Shown here: piece by piece, positions 44,101-59,100 of the stretch
Position numbering within the stretch: the first letter of the stretch is position 1
Layout of the letters: each line of letters opens with the position of its first letter
From: Galaxea fascicularis
Lineage: Eukaryota; Cnidaria; Anthozoa; Scleractinia; Euphylliidae
Assembly (NCBI GenBank): GCA_948470475.1
Contig: OX419335.1
Location: 19,192,479-19,256,478 of the forward strand
Direction: 5' to 3'
DNA: 64,000 nt
The notes under the pieces: model-generated
What the model saw: only the letters and a program-made list of their open reading frames with translations
What the model was told of the DNA's origin: nothing
The model's database searches: none
Position numbers and translations under genes: made by a program

Positions 44101-47100
44101 ATGGCGAAGACAAAAAAAGGATATGTTAGTGATTTAGCCTCCCTGTCTGAGCTCAACGAGGAGATAATCCTCGAAGAGCTGCAGGCGAGATACAATCGCG
44201 ATGTCATTTATGTAAGTGATCAAACTACGCTCGACTTTGGATAGGTAGATCAATGATTCTGTATTCGTTCATTCTGACTTCCCGCGACAAGCTCATTGCC
44301 AAATCTTAATTCCTGATTTAATGATTGAACCTTCCCAGACATATGTCGGTGATATTCTCGTCGCTCTTAATCCTTTCAAGAACTTGGATATTTACCACAA
44401 GAATGTAAGTAGAGAAGTAATATGAAGCGCTAGTGACTAAGAGAAATTAACCTAAACTTTTAGTAAACTTTAATTATTAATAAACACCTGCCCCCTGTAT
44501 TAGTCAAGTATGCTCGACTGTTTCCCGTTTAAAGCCCTATTTCGCAAATTTGTTACTTGGGCATTCGGAGAGGATGCATAGTTTTATTCTGTACGTTTAA
44601 ATTTGAGCCAATTTGCTGATTTCCTGTTTGGAAGTTAAAATTATGCACCTATCAGTGTCAAGCCCGTGCGGGGGGGGGGGGGGGGGGGGTCGGGCATAGG
44701 GTGGGGATTTTGACATTTTTTGAAAAAAAATATCAAAATCCCCACCCCTGGGCAAACAATAATTGTCAAAAGTATCAAAATCCCCTTCAGTCCTTGTTGC
44801 GCACAAGAGGAAAGCAATAAAATTCCCCACTCTGGGGCCATGATGTCTGATCAAAATCTCTAACCTGGGGATATACGTGACAGTCAAATTCCCGTGGGTT
44901 GCCCGACCCCCCCTCTCCCTCGGGGTTGACAATGAGATGTGCATTACTTACAGAATTGTTTTATTTTAAGGTGGGCTGGAATGTGGAGGTTTGATGTGTG
45001 GGATCATAACTCTGTTTAGCTTAGGCTTGCGATGTCATTATTGTCGTTCAAAACTTGTGACTCTACCTTGGTGAGGTGGTCAGAACCAGTCACATTTGAG
45101 GCAAATCTTAAAAGCTGACTGTTGCCATGGTGACATGCTGACTTGTTTGTTTGTATAGTTTTCTTCAAGTGTTCACATGGGTTACTCTCCCTGTATATGT
45201 TCTGTTTGCACTTAGCATGCAAAAAAACACTTAAACCAAACATGTAGTTTTCATGTTAAAAAATCTGTTTTGTTTTTTTCTTATCTACAGCTGTGTAGAA
45301 CAGGGAAAGATTTCTGTGCAGCTCCTTACATTAATATTATACATGCATCACAGGCATACTAACCCTTTTACAAAAACAAAGAGAGTTTGAGTCACCAAAT
45401 GCATGTATAAATAAAATTAATGTATAGGGCTGTGTGGAAATCTTGCCTAGAGCAGTTACCATAAATAAAGCTTCACCATACACCACTCTTTTGATAGTTT
45501 CAGTCACACAGCTGCTGTCCTGTTAGTAGGTATGGCTGTGGTTCATGCACAGGGATATCACAGTAGCATTGAAGTTGACAGCAGACTGTAAAGCCCTGTT
45601 CAAACACCTAGTACATGATGGTCTATGATAGTGCTGTATTGGTCTGACTATATGCCAACTATATATGTTCTGTACCCTATCGTACAATCAACTATCATGA
45701 ACTTCATTCACTTTGAACCTGCTCAAATTTCTCTTGACTGTCAATGATTGTGATTCCCTTTTGGCCAAGCACATGATGGTTGGTGATAGTTTTATAGTGA
45801 GTTATTTCTGCCCAAAATTTACCTCAGGTAAACTATAGTCAACTATATATCTTGAACTTTTTCTTGCTGTTGAACTATGTGCATGATATTTGGTGATAGT
45901 TCATAATAGTTTTGGTTGTTTAACTATCATCGAATATCATATGTTGTTTTGACCAGCGCTTAACAGTAGTAATTGGCTGGGCAACTATGAGGAAGGCTTT
46001 ACATATTGAACTATTAGAAATGCAACAGCAAAACCCTTAGCCAATCTCTCGCTTCCCTGAAATAGCCAGCCTTTGAAGAACATTTAAAGACCGTACAGCA
46101 AGCCATGAGGAAATTTAAGACATGTGATCTGTATTTGATACTATTATATGTGACAATCAGATACTGTCAGTAATAATTATTTTCAGAGCTGGTTTTGCAA
46201 TTGTGTTTTTGTCTTATAATATTAGACTGCAGCAAAATATAAAATGACACAGAAGTCATCTCAGCCTCCTCACATCTTTGCCATCGCGGATTCAGCTTAT
46301 CAAGCGATGCTGGGTGTTGGAGGAACCATCCCCAAGAGCCAGTGCTGCGTCATCAGGTGATTATATTTGTTTCATTTTATGACCATCTGGGTATATATCC
46401 ATTTAGTTTTGTCATTTCCAAGTTTGGAAGTGGCAAAATCAAACACCTAGATTCAAGATTGACAACAAGGGCGGTGATGTTATTACTGCTTTTACCATAT
46501 TCCGTGCAAAAATATAATAAAGTTGTCGTCTTCTCTTGTCATTTATGGTTGAAGTGAGAGTGCCAGTGCATGAAGTAACTTCACTCATCTGTAGGAATTT
46601 GTGCTATATATTTATCATTTTATGAAATGCTCATTTTGTTGATATAGGTATACTCTCAAAAAGTATAGTGCTACCACCCTAAAACTGTTATGATGGTGAG
46701 AAATGATAACTAGTGAGAAACAAAGGGGGTGTGGTGTGTGCAAGGTATCGTATGTGCAACATTTTTACATTTTATTTTAATCATCTTATTTAACAGAACA
46801 GTAGCACCTCTTTAATGATCTGCTAGAAGATCCCCTAGTATGGTTTATTTGTTTGTTTTTTAGTGGTGAAAGTGGAGCAGGTAAAACAGAATCAGCTAAA
46901 CTTCTGATCAGTCAACTTGTTGAGCTGTCTAAAGGAACTTCACAGCTGGAGCAGCAAATCCTCCAGGTACTGGTTTGTTATAATTATTAATAGAATTCCC
47001 ACAAGTAAATCTCAAAATTAATGCCAAAGAGGCAGAAGAAGACAATAAGAAAATAGTTATGACACTGACACACCCATACTCAGAAAAGTTTTGAGTTCTG

Positions 47101-50100
47101 ATTTCCCAAGAGGAGTTGAAGCTATGAACTTCCAATTACTATTTCAGCTGCTCTGCAAAGTGAGTTTATTAAGAGACTCATGGAAACTAATGTATTAGGT
47201 CATTAACTTGGATAACATTAACTTGGAATGATTGCTTTCTTTTTTATGCATCCAATAATGACAACGCGTTAATAACTACAGTAAGTGATCGAGCATGTGC
47301 CTGAACAATAATTTTATTTTGAGGGCATTAAGTCAAAGTTTTTATTAGTTAATGCCTGAGTTAACAAACTAACAAATGAACAGAGCATGCAATGATTTAG
47401 TTGAATACTACAAGTTATGTGGACAATGTGTGAAGGTATGCAGATACATTCTTTTGGAACTGTTGAAAAATTAACACTTTTGGCAATCATTAATTTGCCA
47501 ATTTATGGTTCTCTTCAGAACTGCAGCTACATTGATTGCTCTTCTTGGCCAATAAGATTTTAACCTTTAACAGATTTTAATGTAACACCATTTAACTCCC
47601 ATACAGGTTAATCCTCTTCTTGAAGCTTTTGGTAATGCACAGACGCTAATGAATGACAATTCAAGCCGATTTGGAAAATACATTCAATTGAAATTCCAGA
47701 ATGGAATGGGTAATGAAAAGATTTGTTCCAATTAGATAGTAACAGGTTTAAAACTTGGGCTGCAAATTTGAAAAAAAAATGAATACTTAATTTAGTGAGA
47801 TTGTTTAGAGGGTCTGTTATAGGGGTCTGTGCATTCTGCAAACTGTCAAACTTTGTTCTTCCCAGACCAAAAAACCGCCTTCACTTTCTTCTAAAGACCG
47901 AAACCACACTTATTTCTTGGCTGTAAACCGTTAAAAAATATGCATGTTCCCGAGAACCGCCAGAGTATAATAGACCCTCTGTCTAAGAGGATTCATTTGT
48001 TCACCCATTTGATTATAATTTGTTGGTTTAATGTCTATATGCTCATTTAGTCAGTTGGTTGGGGTATGTATGGCTCAATCTGTAATTTTTTATAATTATA
48101 ATATATATTTTGCTATTGGTCCTGCAGTTATTGGTGCTAAGATTTCTGAATACCTTTTGGAAAAATCCAGAGTGGTTAGACAAAGCAGAGGAGAGGAAAA
48201 TTTTCATATATTTTACTATCTGTTTGCTGGGCTGTCATCAGAGGAACAAACCAAGTATGGACTAACCAAGCCGGAAAAATACAAGTGAGATTGGAAACCC
48301 GATTTTTTGTTCACCATCCATTTATAACTGTACAAACAATAGTTCACATTGTACCTAGCCTGCCACTGCATGGAGTTGCAAGCACCAGAAAAACTTTGTA
48401 GATGAAAAGAAAATCTGTTGTGTTTTCAGTAAAGCAACATAATTACCTTCCGTGTAAAATGACAAGAACACAAGGTCTAAAACCACAATTAAGCGAGTAC
48501 ACTTTTTATAAGGACCTTTTTCATGAGAACGTCGAGCCTCGAGATGAATTGAAATAAGATCTAAAATTGGCTGTTTGTAGACCCTGAAGCCCAAGTCTGG
48601 GAAAACTCTAAAGGGTCCTGGGGCCCGTTTCTTGAAAGTCCCGGTAACTTAACGGGCCCACAAACCATTTTTGAACTTAAAATCTCAATAAAAGTAGGCT
48701 GTGTTCTGACCTCTAATGAAGTCCATTTTGTTTCTTTTGCTGATAACTTTACTGCATAATTTTCAAAACTTTTGAAACTCCCATCTGGAATGGAAAACAA
48801 AACTGCTTAACGGGCCCGGTAATTACCGGGAGCTTCGAGAAACGACCCGCTGAAAACGATTTCCGCTCTATTTCCGTAGATAATCACAGTCGTTCTTCCC
48901 AACTTGTTCATTTTCAGGTGACTGTTTTTAAAAAAATTAGAAAAGCGCACGGAAAATCTTTTTTGCGTAGAAGTTAATTTCTTGTTAATCCATATACTCA
49001 GGTACCTCTCTAACGGAGCAGCATCTTTTAGAAAGAAAATATCGAAAAGCAAATCAATGTTTGATGAAGTGCTCAATGCTATGGACATGGTGGGCTTTCT
49101 TGACGAGGTAATGCATGAGGCAGTGAATTCTCTGTACCTCAGTGTTATGGCGAAACCATTATTAGTGCAAAGAGAACTCAGAGAACTTGACTTTACTTAA
49201 TGCCCGAGTTGGATATGAAGGTGACTTTTTTCTGGGAGGGAAGGAGGTGGGCGTGGCAGATATTTCACCCTTAACCACTATTCATGTTCATGTCAGTTGA
49301 AATGGTAAACCTGTATAACTTGCAACTCGAGAATAAAAATCATACGTTCTCACCAACCATCAAGTAATCTACATTTATTGGACCTTTCTACTAGTTCCCG
49401 AAAAACAACGATTCCCCTAGAAAGTAACGGTCCAGATGAAAATGCCAAAATTATACGAGTGATTTGCTGTACGTACGAAAAGAGCTGTGAGAGTTTAAAT
49501 CAGTGAAAGAGAAACCGTGTTCCTTCAAGCGCCATGAAGATAGAACAGCTTTAGTTAGTGTTTTACTACACAAGAATGCCAAAGGAATCTGTGGGAAGGA
49601 CATGGAGTATTTGCTAAAATAACGGTTTCACTACTTTCGGAACTGAGCGGTATATTTATTTACGTGTTGTGGAACTTGAAAAAAAAACGCTATTATGAGA
49701 AGAGTAGAAAGTTCAGAGAGGGTTCTGGAATGATTATGGGAAAAGTCAAATGTGTCAAATTAAAGTGTCTCAAATAATAAATGAATCCCGTTTTTAAACG
49801 ACGATTTATTTATTTATTTAATATCAACAATATGTAGACAGAAATGCTCAGTTCAGTTAAGTATATGGGGTTCTCTACAAATTAAAAATGTTAGTACATA
49901 ATATATGCAATGAGTAGAATAAAAAATCGAATTGCTTGACAAATTACCCAAGGGAGTTTAACACTTATTTAGCACCATGTTGAACGATTGGAGGTTTGGA
50001 CGAATAAGCATGTCATTGGCTAGAGAATTTCATGTTTTAGCGAAGTACACGTACATCTATAGTTCTCGTGTTGTAGGAGTGAATTTCGTGCTTGAAATGG

Positions 50101-53100
50101 AATTAGTTAATCAGATACGCAGGAGTGTGGGGTTCTTTGGGGACTTGTAAGGTGTTAAAAAAAGATAGGAAAGCACAAGTAAACCATCGTCTAGATGGCG
50201 CTTCACGCTGAAGGAAGTCCCTGGTTATATTAAAAGAGTGTCATTTTTCCGTATTTAGGAGCAGCAAGATCTGCTGACAGTCCTAGGTGGGCTTCTAAAC
50301 GTTGGCAACATTGCGTTTGAGATGGACGAAAATGAGGGAGCCATTGTGAAAGAAGCGCATGGCCCGCTTAGGACAGCTTCGGTTAGTTTGTCTTAGCACT
50401 TGATAATGCTATCGTCGTATCGATTTAGAAAACTGCCAGTCTGCTTTCACATCCAGAGAAGGAGCGTGGTCAAAACAACATTGCTTCAAATTGCGCTAAG
50501 TTAAGTCTAGTTTGGCAAATCAGGCAGACCAAGCAGGAGTTAAACGACAACCAAACATTGCTACATATGTGTTGTATTGGGTCGCCCTTTTGTTTTCAGT
50601 TGCTTGTGGGTCCACGTTTTGAGAGAAGTTGGAACCTGCGTCTTGGAATGGAATCTTGATTAAACGTTGAACAAGGAGGTAATACGTTTTTCATGAGAAC
50701 CAGCATGTATGCCAAACGTGAGCTGATCGGGAACAATTTGGACTCCACGGTCAAATGCGGCTTCTTCATCGTGATAGGTTTTGATCGAACTCTCCGAATT
50801 GTTTCAGGAATGATGCCGTGAATCGGCGAAATCGTTGCGGGGCCTCATGCAAATTTTATTGAAGGACATCATTCAACGCTTATTCTTGTGTTCTGTTTAA
50901 TCATTTGCGTGTTTTATTTAACAGAAACTCTTGGGTGTGGACACTGAGAAACTGGCAGACGTGCTGACCTCCATCTCAACCACGACACGGGGCAGCGTGA
51001 TCAAGAAACGACTGAGAGATCATCAAGCAGTTGGTGAGATTGTTATCTATACGTGTGGACCATATGCGCTCTAGCCATGTGACTGTCACTTATGTTGGTC
51101 AAGATGATCGGCTGGTGTTTGTGTGCTATGAAGTGATTATAAGGAACTCTACCAGCGCGAACGTGGTGTTGAAGATCTAGGAGCAATTCATGTTTGAACA
51201 AAGTATTTACTGTGCAAATATTTTTTTTTAGTGGTGAATAGGTTTACCCCAGTGGCACTGCCATTTAATAACTTGATCAGTGCAGGCAGGTGGCGCAGAG
51301 TACAAATCTCTTCTTCGGGTCTTTATTATATCTCTCAGTGAGTACGCGCTGTGATTGGTCAATTTAGCGGGCCGCACTTCACTGTACGGCCTGCTAAATT
51401 TGGAAGTTCCGTTTCCCACGCGCCTGATTAACCTAAGAGATATAATAATATCTTACTAACCTCCTTTACTCGGTCCGTACTGTAAGTTACGGATCCTCAT
51501 TTTTCCCCGTCCATTTATGGCCCGCGCGCTTCGCGCTTGGGTCATAAGTGAACGGGGAAAAAACTCGGTCCGTAACTTACAGCACGGACCTCGAACTCGG
51601 TTATTAAGAGGTATTTATTAAAACTTTGATCTGTAGATGTACGAGATGCAACAGCCAAAGCTATATATGGCCGGCTCTTCGGCTGGATCGTTAATAAAGT
51701 GAATCAGTTGTTGGCGCCGCCTTTGGCCTCAAGAGGAGAAGACGTCAAAGAAATAGGTACGCCTTGGCTTTGGAGGGCAGAGCAAGAAAAGTCGTGTCAA
51801 GCTGTATAATTGGTCTTAGGTATACTCTTAAGGGGATTACCTTCTAAAGAAACTGCAGTGTCGCGTCGGTGGGGGAGTGGTCTAAGACAACCGGTAGTTA
51901 GCAAAGCTTGCGCCACTTTCGCAACCAATGAGAAGCCAATTTTACCCAAAACCAATGAATGAATAAATGATAATTATTTTCTCATGCTCGATAAAAAAAA
52001 AAATCAGCCTTGCTGGTGGGGTCGTGCATTTACGTGTACAACTACAATTGCAGTAAAAAACTTAAAACCCAAAAATCAATGAGTGTAAAACTGTGATTGG
52101 CTCGCACGCAATCTACCGCCGGCCGCATGGATTTGCCCCTAATTGTTTTTGGTTCATTGCGCTATTTATTTGATGAATAAATACTTTTGTAACTCCGCTG
52201 AAACTCACGTTTAGTCCTCAGTCGCAGATTCGTTTAAATATCGGTGCTTAGCCTACCATAAGATTCCTCGATTTTGTACTTTAACAAGAAAATGAGATCA
52301 TACATTGCATACCAAGAAAATCTTATTTTTTGCGCAGCCGCTATAGTGGTTAAGCAATTGTTTCCAGTATGCCGTCCAGATGGAATCTAATAAGGTAGTG
52401 AAGTGTTCCAGTTAACAATTCCTTTTATCCTTAGTCTGATGTAACTAATAAAGATAATTGTAATTCATGGAAGGTCCATGTCGTTTTCAAGAAACCACAG
52501 ATTTTAATCAGTTTTTGCGTATTTCTGCCTCAACTTGCAGGGATTCTTGACATATTTGGATTTGAACATTTTGAGAGTAACAGCTTTGAACAAGCCTGTA
52601 TCAACCTAGCCAACGAACAACTCCAGTTTTTCTTCAACCAGGTGAACACATGTTGTTTCCGCTTCGTCAGTAGGTCGTCTGAATGAGTATACTATACGTA
52701 CGATCTGTCAAATGCCGCTTTGGCGCCGCTTTGCCAAAGTATCGTTGTCACAAAATGTGCCTGAAGCCAAGCACAGGCATGAGCAGTTCAACATCGAAAA
52801 AAGCAACCAATTTTTTTTAACTTCGATTCGAAAACTCACTCTAACTTTTCTGTGATTTCTTTTCTTTTCAGCATATTTTCATGTGGGAGCAGCAAGAATA
52901 CAACAAAGAGGGAATTGACTGGACGAGTGTTACATTTGCAGACAACAAGCCTGTATTGGTGAGGATCATCACCAATCGTAACTTACGCTTATAAGCGCGT
53001 GGTACATCAATCCCTTGCGAATCCTGAGATTAATCTAGATAATTGCTATCAGTATGGTTTTAGTTTAATTAAAAACCGCTCTATTTTGCAGGTTTCCGAG

Positions 53101-56100
53101 CGTTTCAGTATCATCTCAACATTTCACAGTAATAACTAGAGGCCATATTGGCCGTCACTCGGCCTTCCAATTTAATTTCCGAAATTATAATTTGCTACTA
53201 CATTGATTCACATACACATTTGTAATTATAATACACAAGCATAGCATAACGAGACATGTATGTATCTGAATTCCTTCAGTTCTCTATTTTATTTTTACTA
53301 CGGTATCAGAGAATAGGCCATATTCGTATTCTCGGTATTGAACTGGATCTAGCATGAAGTGGAGGCTCTTGCGTGGGAATCTTTTCATATGTAAATGTAT
53401 TCCCCCGCAAGAGCCTCCACTTCATGCTAGATCCAGTTCAATACCGAGAATACGAATATGGCCTATTGTATTACCATCTCTAATACATCGCATCTTTTTC
53501 AAGTAAGTCTTATTTGCATTGCTTGTGTTGATAACATATTGAAACATGCGAAGGTACAAGATTACACGTGAAACTAAAACGCTGTGAAGAAAAGCCGACA
53601 ATCCACTAAGTAAAGTATACAAAGTATATGAAATAACGATCATAATAGTCATAAAAGTAAAGAAGTTACGAATAAAGTTCATTAATTAATTAATTAAATT
53701 TATCTTTCAGTTAACCATATTTCTTTCCTCAATAGGATTTATTTCTCAATAAACCAATCGGCGTTCTGGCGTTACTGGATGAGGAGAGCCACTTTCCCCA
53801 GGTCAGTTCTTGTTTCCGCGTTGTGAGATATTATAAGCGAAAACATAATTTAGCTTACTTAGTGTTGTTTAGTCGCTGATTGTAATGCTTTCTTAAAATA
53901 AAGAAAAAAAGTATTATCGTACTCAATGATAAAAAAAAAAACAGTTTACTGAACTTATTACAGGGCACGTTGAAGAGCCGCCTGTGTAAAATCATACACA
54001 ATTAGGACAACTTCATAGAGGTATTTCTGGACTGTATTGACTGAAATCAGAGATAACTCGATAACAAGACTTCGACTTTCTCACAAGACAACATTCTCAG
54101 AAAGCTACAAGAGTTCAACGTTCAGTTCGTGGGGGGTGTCACGTGAAAACTCACGTGACAGTTGGATTCAGTTTTCGACACCGCCATTTTTCTCCACCAG
54201 GAACGAAATTACGTATATCGCAGGATATCTGTTGAGTAAGCACAAGGAGTATCGAGTCCACTATGACCATATTTGGAAACATACAGGTCTAGACGAGTTT
54301 ATGATTATAGTGTAGACGCACGAATGACATCTGAGTCAAAGAAAATGAAAACATAACAATGTATTTAATAAATAGATTCCATGTTGCCATGCGTCTGCTC
54401 AGTAATAGATCACAGATGACGTCAAAATGTGGTAAGAACAAAAAAGTGGCGCATGAAGCGATACCTGAGTGTGTTACTGTTGTTCTTACCACATCTTGAC
54501 GTCATATGTGATCTATTACTGAACAGACGCACGGCAACAAAGAAGTTTAAGTCGTTTTCTACAAAGAAACGTGTTGTTTTTCTTTTGGGATTTGTCCAGA
54601 GCCTCGGCAAGACTTTTTTCTACGTCTTCGTTCACCAAACCTGGTAAAGTGTGCTCTAAATTTTCAAACTTTCCGCCATTTTAGGAAAATAGGTAATCAA
54701 GTACTACATGCACATGGCTACTGCTTTAGCAGAGTATCAATCATGGGCGTAGCCAGGATTTTTTAAAGGGGGGGTCACACTGTGTCAAACACAGGGTACT
54801 CACCAGGTTGTCACCTGAATATTGTAGGTTGTTTGCTTAAAAAAAAGGCTAACAAGGGGGGGGGGGATCACGGAGGGGGCATCAGTAGCCACGAAAACAG
54901 AGGGGCAAAGTTTTAAGTGATGACGTCATCCGTGCGTCTGTCCTCTAATATATCATAAGTAACAACCAATCAAAATGCACGCATACTGCATTATTGTATA
55001 AACTGACACATATGGATTCCATTTTCGGTCAGTGGGTGTGTACTCCGATGACCCACGGGGACATTAAATCGTGGTAAGAACATCAGTCACTCTACGAGCC
55101 GAAGGCGAGAAGCGTACTTCTTTGGTCTTCACGCGTTTTGACGTCATGCGTGCGTTATCAGAGTACACACACGCTACCAATTGGAAACTATTTATTAAGT
55201 CACAGAGCGACCAGGTGCCTGTTGGGCTAATAGTTTAGTGAGTAGAATACTGCGCGGCAACCCAAGGGATCCGCATGTGTTCATCAAATTCCGCTCAAAG
55301 TGAATTGTGTTTTCAAGCTCTCTTGTTGTGGTTGGTGGTCTATCCAGTGAATTGTTATTCTTTGCCATCTATTTATTTTGTTACTTGATATGTCTTATAG
55401 AGTACAGATCTTTCCTTTGTGGAGAAGCTGGTTCAGAACTGTGGCAAGAGTGACGTCTTCATTAAGTCCAAACGATCGAACAGTACTTTGTTTGGGATAT
55501 GTCATTATGCAGGCAAGGTGAGAGAAGAGGCGAAACCTGTCTTGTCTGCCCAAGGAGTTTCACAATCTATCTACCAACCTTTACTGTATCATGGTTTTGG
55601 TACTCTACAAAAACCTTAAGTTACGCGCTCTCTACTTGGTTAAAAGACTTGTTTCTTTTAGCCTTAGAAAACCAAAATAAATAGGAATCATCATTCATTA
55701 TAAGGAACTATGGCAAACACTTGATGTCACCTACGACTCTTGATTCTTCGACAGTTTTTCTGCGTTCTCTCAGATTTCTTCTACTATTTCTCTGTGGAAC
55801 AGAAAAGATTTTTTTCACCCTGAACTGAAACTGTGAGCAAAGAAAACTCGCTCCAGACTACACGGTTTGCTGTTTCATCTCAGAAGGAAGTTCGCTTCAA
55901 GTCTACATGATACCAGAATTAAAATGTTATACCAGAACGAGCATTTCACTCGGATTGAAAACCGGAATGAACTCATTCCGGAATGATTTGTACGTCTCGG
56001 TATCATGCAAACAGATTCAGAGAAATATATGGAGTTGGAATTAACTCGTTCTGGAATGAAAGTCATTCCGGTGTCATGTGAACTGACCCTTAAAGATGAT

Positions 56101-59100
56101 AGAGCCTATCTCGTTTTTCCTTTGTAATGTATTTTCTTAATCCTTCACCTGTCGTTCAGTCCCACTAAATATGAACGGAATGAGTGTTTTTTGAGTGGAA
56201 TTGTACAGGGGCGAGTCCGACAGAACGGACTTCTATGAGAGGGTAAAATGATGTGTTCTTGTGAGGGAGGTACTTCGTTCATATTGCTGCCGTAAATTAG
56301 GCACAATATGCTCTTTCGTATCCGTCTTTAAACGCCAACTGAAAACCTTTATTCTACTTGGAAATGAAGCAGCAATCCAAAACCGCCTTTGCTAGCCAAC
56401 AAATAAAAGTCTTCCCTACCCTAATATCAGTCATGCCTACGACCTTTTGAATTTGGCCACACCCATTAAGCCCCTTACTATAAACAAACTTACCCCCTTC
56501 CTTTTTCTGTTTAGCCATCCACCCTACAGTCCCTTTTGGTGTTTTAGTGTTTGAGTATATGTAAGCCGCCTCTACATTGTTGTGAATGATGTACTGAAAT
56601 GTTTCAATTCTGTAAACATTTGTCAGTGTAATCGGAAATGTCAATTTTCAGTGTAACGTTAGTAGTTATAGTACTACGTAGAATGTAAGTACTGTACTTA
56701 TAATGTGCTGTAACACGGTCGTATCTACCTTAAAAATAAATATAACAGAGTAAAATTTTCTGCCAGAGATTGTAGGTAATTATTTTGCGATGGATTCTGT
56801 TTTGATTTCAGTAGGTTAAATGTCGGGAACCTTTTTCAGAGCTTTGAAATTATATTTAGTAGAAATTAAAGTGACGGAGAATCGTGATAGGAATTGTTTG
56901 TCAGCTGGTCAGGCTGAAAGTTGATAATTCATAGCCTTGACAGATACATGTAGAAAGGAAAATCGAACTGGCTGATTTATTCTCTGCCAACTTGTGTAGG
57001 TTGAATATGACGCGAGAGGATTTTTAGAGAAAAATCGTGATACTCTCCCACCTGGTGTGATGGATATATTGAAGAAAAGTGGCAACGGTTTGATTTCTAC
57101 AATTTTTGCTGGTGAGTGTGTTCAGGAATGGTAATTGTATTTTCTTTGCTCTTTGTCTTCCTGCCACTCGCAGCTAGGTTGTTATAAGTAAGTGACAACA
57201 TCACAACACGCTGTTCTGTTGAGCAAAGTTTTGTAGTTGTACAAAAATATCGCCTTGTATAATTAAAAAATTCAATTAGTAAAAAGCCATCTTAAAGAAA
57301 TACGTTTTTAACAAATTCTTTAAAATGGGAAGTGTCTTACTATTTCTAATATTATTCAGTAACACAGCCTACAACAGATAAATTATTTTCCTTTGCTGCA
57401 ATTGTTAAAGATAACATAAAACGAATATCGTTTCGAACTCTTATGACACCTCCTAGACGTGTGTAGGATGTCGTTGGCTTATGAACCTATTTGAAAAGCT
57501 ATTGTTGCCCTGTGCTTTAACCTTTTCGTAGACGGTTTCAACGAATTTCCATACCCGAGACAAACTAAACGAAATCAAGCTAACTTTTTGGTATCAATTT
57601 AAACCGCGTACGTATCACTTTTAGGAACCATCACCAGAACAGGAACTCTTGCACTACAAGGACGCGTGAGCAAAGGAAACATCATCCGGAGAACTAAGGT
57701 GAGAAGACAAGATGCAGCAGTGAAATAGAGGCTGAAGTTTCGAGTATACGGGAATAAGATGGAATGGAAACACCTGAAAGCATTGCCCTCTTCCCTCCTT
57801 GCTGTTGAGGAAAACTAACCTAACAACTATTTGGTTGCTGTACACAGTTTTAGTTACCGTGATCGCCCAGGCCAGGATCAGATGGGCTCCTGTCCAGGTT
57901 AATGATGATAATGTACAAGTGGTGGAACGGGGAATTAATTCTGAAGTGTAAATTAAAGTGCTAAGAGAAACCCATGAAAAACCCACTGGGCGTTAGCCCT
58001 ATTAGATCTACCGTTGCTCTGCCAACCAAGCTACGAGGTCGGACAGAGAAAGCCGGGGACGATTAAGGTGGTGAATCGCGCTGTTTATAGTGCTACACGG
58101 CACAACATATGTAATGATGATAATGGTCACTATGACAACGATAGCGACCACGACTTTCGATCACAGGTGTAATGTTGGTCAGAGGCGGGCTGATCCTGAA
58201 ATACACATCTCTGAAACCTACGTCCGTCCATTGTCGCGAGTAGCCTACCATTTGCAAATCACGCCGCATCTGTATCTTTATGGTGCTTTACAATAGACCC
58301 CTACATTCTTGATGAGTCCAAAGAAACACATCTTCGTGTGAGAAAACGACAGTATCAAGCCAGTGTAAACAGCATCCTAAGAGCAAAAAATGTCTGCTCG
58401 AGATAATCCGTGCACCAGAATGTGCTCGGCAATTTAGTACACTTAATAGAATAGTTTATTTCAAATGGTTCGTCATTCTGGGCTGTTAGTGTAGAAATAT
58501 TTCCTTTCATCTTATCTCTTCTAAGAAGCTAAGCAAGATGCGTCAGGGGATGCCCAACATCAAGAAGCCAACAGTCGGTGCACAATTCAAGGTGGGTCAA
58601 CATAATCAGTAGTTAAATTCTCCTTAACACCTCTGTAGGTTTTAGTTCTTTCAGATTGAAAGACTGTCGAGCAGGCATTTTCTCTGTCGCCTGCGAGCAA
58701 GCTTTCCAGTTCGGGTCTCGGGAGCGGCTTGTTTCGCAGCTTTTATTTACTAGATTGCTAGATTGTGGCGGGGCTCGCCTCTTGTCTCCTTTCAGTTTCA
58801 CCTGTAAATAGATCTCACGAGGTAAGTCGCACGAGAGACCGCGATGAAGGAGCTTCCTCTCACGATTCTCTCTGAAGTGACCTTGCACTTGCAATTGGCA
58901 TACCCTTGTGTTTGGGAAAGAAAGTATTGAAGGCACAATGCGATCATTTTTGGTAGCTTCAGGACCTCAGAATTCCTAGTCTTTGACATGGCACGAATTG
59001 ATATCTTACCCTTAAAAATTAGGTTTTGTGTCATTAATGTCAGTATTTGACTTTCTGTTCTATCTTCCGCTGGTCGTGCGAAGGTAACGTATTATCCGTT

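Noticed and set aside
46342..46557. Open frame extending myosin exon 3 region
   Set aside because: It begins inside the exon in another frame and continues into the intron past a good GT donor at 46357.
53963..54003. AG followed by an open stretch ([11 protein letters not shown]) after myosin exon 13
   Set aside because: It runs into TAG without a donor. Exon 13 joins exon 14 in phase 0 with good family sequence (HFPQ then [10 protein letters not shown]).
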